From an uncultured Prevotella sp. (GTDB taxonomy: Bacteria > Bacteroidota > Bacteroidia > Bacteroidales > Bacteroidaceae), in NCBI GenBank assembly GCA_900315035.1, contig OMXO01000012.1, positions 1 through 44,807 on the forward strand: 44,807 bases of DNA. The letters are read 5' to 3'. Below the pieces are notes generated by a model, which saw nothing but the letters and a program-made list of their open reading frames with translations, ran no database searches and had not been told where the DNA came from. Below are positions 42,600 through 44,807 of the stretch, piece after piece. Every line of letters begins with the position of its first letter. Positions within the stretch are counted from its first letter, which is position 1. Made by a program: the position numbers and the translations under genes.

Positions 42600-44613
42600 T
42601 TTGCTGGCAGCCATCGTACTGCCCATGCTGGCCTGTGCCGGAGGAGGAACCACGAACTATTACTTGTTCAGTGCCTATGAACCGACCGACTTCAGCAATC
42701 GTATGGACGACATCACCAGTAACAATTGGAAAGCCTACCTCGGACTGGGGGAAAACGACTATTTCTGGTTCAATGCCGAAGAGATCATTAAAGTTGCCAA
42801 GGAGAAGAACGACCTCCTGATGGTTAGTTACGTGCAGAATCTTGACAAGTATCTCGACTGTGCCCGTGAGGTGTCTGCTGAGTCTTGGGACTATCCGACT
42901 AAGGCACAGATTAATAAACGCAACCAGATACTTCAGACCATTCGCACCTATGCCCTTGGCAAGACAAACACCCGTCTGCGCTCTCAGCATGCCTTACTCT
43001 ATATGCGTTGTAACATGCTGCTCAAACGCCACCAGGACAACGTCAGTTTCTGGGAAGAGAAAGCCAGTCAATATATCGAGACTGTCTATAAAGAGATGAT
43101 GAAGAACATCTACGCCGGAGCCTTGTATAAGACTGGGCAAGAAGCTAAGGCAGGAGAACTGTTTGCGGAGATGGGCGACTACAGCAGTCTGATGACACAG
43201 TATTACCTGAAACGTTCGTTTGCAGCCATCCGCCAGGAGTATCTGCAGAACCCGAATGCGAAGGTACTGCCTTTCCTGCTGCAAGACTTTGTAAACAATG
43301 CCCAGGAGGCAGACGATGCCACCAACCCTAATGCAGAAGGTGTCGGAGGCAAGCTCTTCATTCGCGACATCTCAAAGAAAGAAGCCACACAGATGATTGA
43401 CTTCTGCGGACAGGTGGTCAAGGAAGGCAAGACACAGACACCAGTTCTCTGGCAGAGCGCCAAAGCCTGGCTGGAATACATGTTCTCCAGTAAGCAACAA
43501 GCCTACGCTGACATACAGAAGGCCATTCAGATGAAAGGCACGGAGCGGATGAACGACAATGCCCGAGTGCTCAATCTCTATATCTCACTGGCACAGGCTC
43601 CAGAAAGTCAGGAGTTCGACAATTGGCTCGCCAAGGAGTTGGATTGGCTGATACAGAAAGAAAAGACCAACGACTGGCATTATTCTAATGTACGCAGTCG
43701 CATCACCCATCAAGTACTCACTAAGCGCTACACCTCTCATCCCGAAACCGTGATTGCCATGCTGAACGTAGGACAAAGCTGGCGCTACGGTGTGTATATA
43801 GACACGATGAAGGTGGAAGGATTGCAGAAATATTTCTTCTACACCCTTAAGTCACCCCGTACTGAACTTGATAAATTCCTGAAGGCAAACTTGCAGAAAG
43901 AGGAATTCGTCCTAGAGGATCTTATCGGCACGAAATACATGCGCCTCTGTCAGTGGGACAAGGCTATTGAGTGGTTGAAGAACATCCCTGTCTCCTATTA
44001 CGAGAAACAAGGCTATGCCGTCTATGCCGCTAATCGCCGCTACGACCTGGGACCGTGGATTAAGCGTCAGTGGCTGAAGAACGACGTCCTTTACAATGAT
44101 ACACAGTGGAAACTGGGCAAAAACCCGAAACTGGCGTTCGCTACCGAAATGCAAAAGATGGAAGGCGAACTCAACGTCCTTTCGGGTGAAGACCTGAAGA
44201 AGCAGTACTATGAACTTGCGGTGCGCTATGCTCAGGCCAGTTTTACAGGCGACTGCTGGTTCCTCATGCGCGACTGTAAGAGCGTCATAGATACGGTACG
44301 TGTCAATGAGGTGGATCTTGCTGCCAAGGCTGCCTCTCTTCTGAAGAAGGCTGGTGATCCAAAGAATTTCCAGTTAAAGGAGAAAGTGCTGTTCGGTAGG
44401 GCTTACGTATATATGAATCCCAGCCCTTGGTACACTGAGACCTGGAACAATGAGACTTACGAATACGACCGCCATCCTGATCCTGATTCCGACTCCTACA
44501 AGGCCTATGCCGTACTGGCAGAATTCGAGAAGAAGAATGCAGACAAGACCAGCGCCTACGTGTCGAGATGCGATGAATTCGACTTATTCTTAAAGGCTTA
44601 CAACAGCCGGTAA
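42577..44613 (+). CDS. Large uncharacterised exported protein, helical
   Basis: 678 residues. The N-terminal signal MKRFIITNLLAAIVLP is followed by MLACAGGG, either a relaxed lipobox at the Cys or a signal peptidase I site. The mature protein is mainly helical with TPR-like segments (GALYKTGQEAKAGELFAEMGD, LYISLAQAPESQEFDNWLAKEL, RLCQWDKAIEWLKNIPVSYY) and a conserved-looking start YYLFSAYEP. No family recognised. It overlaps the preceding lipoprotein gene by 23 bases in a different frame, implying translational coupling and joint function. Confidence 0.75.
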   Translation: MKRFIITNLLAAIVLPMLACAGGGTTNYYLFSAYEPTDFSNRMDDITSNNWKAYLGLGENDYFWFNAEEIIKVAKEKNDLLMVSYVQNLDKYLDCAREVSAESWDYPTKAQINKRNQILQTIRTYALGKTNTRLRSQHALLYMRCNMLLKRHQDNVSFWEEKASQYIETVYKEMMKNIYAGALYKTGQEAKAGELFAEMGDYSSLMTQYYLKRSFAAIRQEYLQNPNAKVLPFLLQDFVNNAQEADDATNPNAEGVGGKLFIRDISKKEATQMIDFCGQVVKEGKTQTPVLWQSAKAWLEYMFSSKQQAYADIQKAIQMKGTERMNDNARVLNLYISLAQAPESQEFDNWLAKELDWLIQKEKTNDWHYSNVRSRITHQVLTKRYTSHPETVIAMLNVGQSWRYGVYIDTMKVEGLQKYFFYTLKSPRTELDKFLKANLQKEEFVLEDLIGTKYMRLCQWDKAIEWLKNIPVSYYEKQGYAVYAANRRYDLGPWIKRQWLKNDVLYNDTQWKLGKNPKLAFATEMQKMEGELNVLSGEDLKKQYYELAVRYAQASFTGDCWFLMRDCKSVIDTVRVNEVDLAAKAASLLKKAGDPKNFQLKEKVLFGRAYVYMNPSPWYTETWNNETYEYDRHPDPDSDSYKAYAVLAEFEKKNADKTSAYVSRCDEFDLFLKAYNSR

Positions 44614-44621
44614 AGGTGAAA

Positions 44622-44640
44622 ACGGGGCTATTTTCCCCGT
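44622..44640 (+). terminator. Probable terminator after the 678-residue protein gene
   Basis: ACGGGG / CCCCGT stem around the loop CTATTTT, 9 bases after the stop codon. The following bases are T-rich but not an unbroken T run. Confidence 0.55.
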
Positions 44641-44663
44641 ATTTCGAATTTTTATCCGAAATC

Positions 44664-44696
44664 TTGCACGTATTTCAAAAAATTGCATTACCTTTG
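44664..44696 (+). promoter_or_regulatory. Promoter of tRNA-Pro
   Basis: TTG (44664-44666), 22 bases, then TACCTTTG (44689-44696), 12 bases before the tRNA 5' end. Confidence 0.55.
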
Positions 44697-44708
44697 CACC
44701 CGCAAAAT

Positions 44709-44781
44709 CGGGATGTAGCGCAGTTGGTAGCGCACTACGTTCGGGACGTAGGGGTCGGGCGTTCGAGTCGCCTCATCCCGA
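44709..44781 (+). tRNA. tRNA-Pro, anticodon CGG
   Basis: 73 bases including the A73 discriminator; CCA is not encoded. Acceptor arms CGGGATG / CATCCCG pair fully. The anticodon stem CTACG / CGTAG closes the loop TTCGGGA with anticodon CGG at 44742-44744 and G at position 37, as expected for proline tRNA. The T stem GGGCG / CGCCT closes TTCGAGT. The D loop contains AGTTGGTAG. A short inverted repeat GACAAC / GTTGTC follows (44780-44796), possibly the start of a terminator. Confidence 0.95.
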
Positions 44782-44807
44782 CAACGCAAGGTTGTCAAAC
44801 GCAGGAG

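Overview
The window looks like a chromosomal segment of a Bacteroidetes bacterium, most likely a Prevotella-like member of the Bacteroidales. Supporting signs are three SusC/SusD-type outer-membrane pairs, Bacteroidetes promoter boxes (TAnnTTTG at -7, often with TTG/TTTG about 20 bases upstream), start codons without clear Shine-Dalgarno sequences, many short lipoproteins, and the local gene order rpmH / PASTA protein / rluD / ddl. The genus is an inference.

Region 1 (1-2425, minus strand) holds a polytopic DUF6057-like membrane protein, translationally coupled to a lipoprotein with a haem-type CxxCH motif and beta-propeller-like repeats. The second gene runs off the left edge and is broken by a frameshift near 394-418.

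Region 2 (2509-26383) is a carbohydrate-uptake region. A GH2 beta-galactosidase-like enzyme (minus) and a GH97 alpha-galactosidase-like enzyme (plus) diverge from a shared promoter region. An 859-bp intergenic stretch follows, with stacked hairpins, an array of GGGAGGTG/CACCTCCC repeats, and a long structured leader containing a 7-codon ORF. Next come two Sus-type operons: susC-susD-lipoprotein (8048-14307), and susC-susD-susC-susD-glycan-binding lipoprotein (14623-26383). The second has the order of the Prevotella/Bacteroides xylan-uptake (xus-type) operons, but no xylanase is in the window. Its last protein carries three nearly identical tandem modules, each rich in tryptophan. No regulator (hybrid two-component system, SusR, ECF/anti-sigma) is visible. 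None of the SusC proteins has an STN signalling domain.

Region 3 (26451-44613) is mostly housekeeping. On the minus strand are a NigD-like lipoprotein, an acyltransferase, ddl, rluD, a membrane PASTA protein and rpmH. On the plus strand are efp, a family 2 glycosyltransferase and radC. Then, on the minus strand, come a KDG-kinase-like sugar kinase, an LpxH-like phosphatase, a DUF59 protein, ackA, pta, cdaA (c-di-AMP synthase) and folP. Finally, on the plus strand, come murF and two uncharacterised exported proteins. The theme is cell envelope (Ddl and MurF for peptidoglycan, LpxH for lipid A, CdaA for c-di-AMP) plus acetate fermentation (Pta-AckA).

The window ends with a complete tRNA-Pro(CGG) at 44709-44781. 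No insertion sequence, phage, CRISPR array, rRNA or replication origin was seen.
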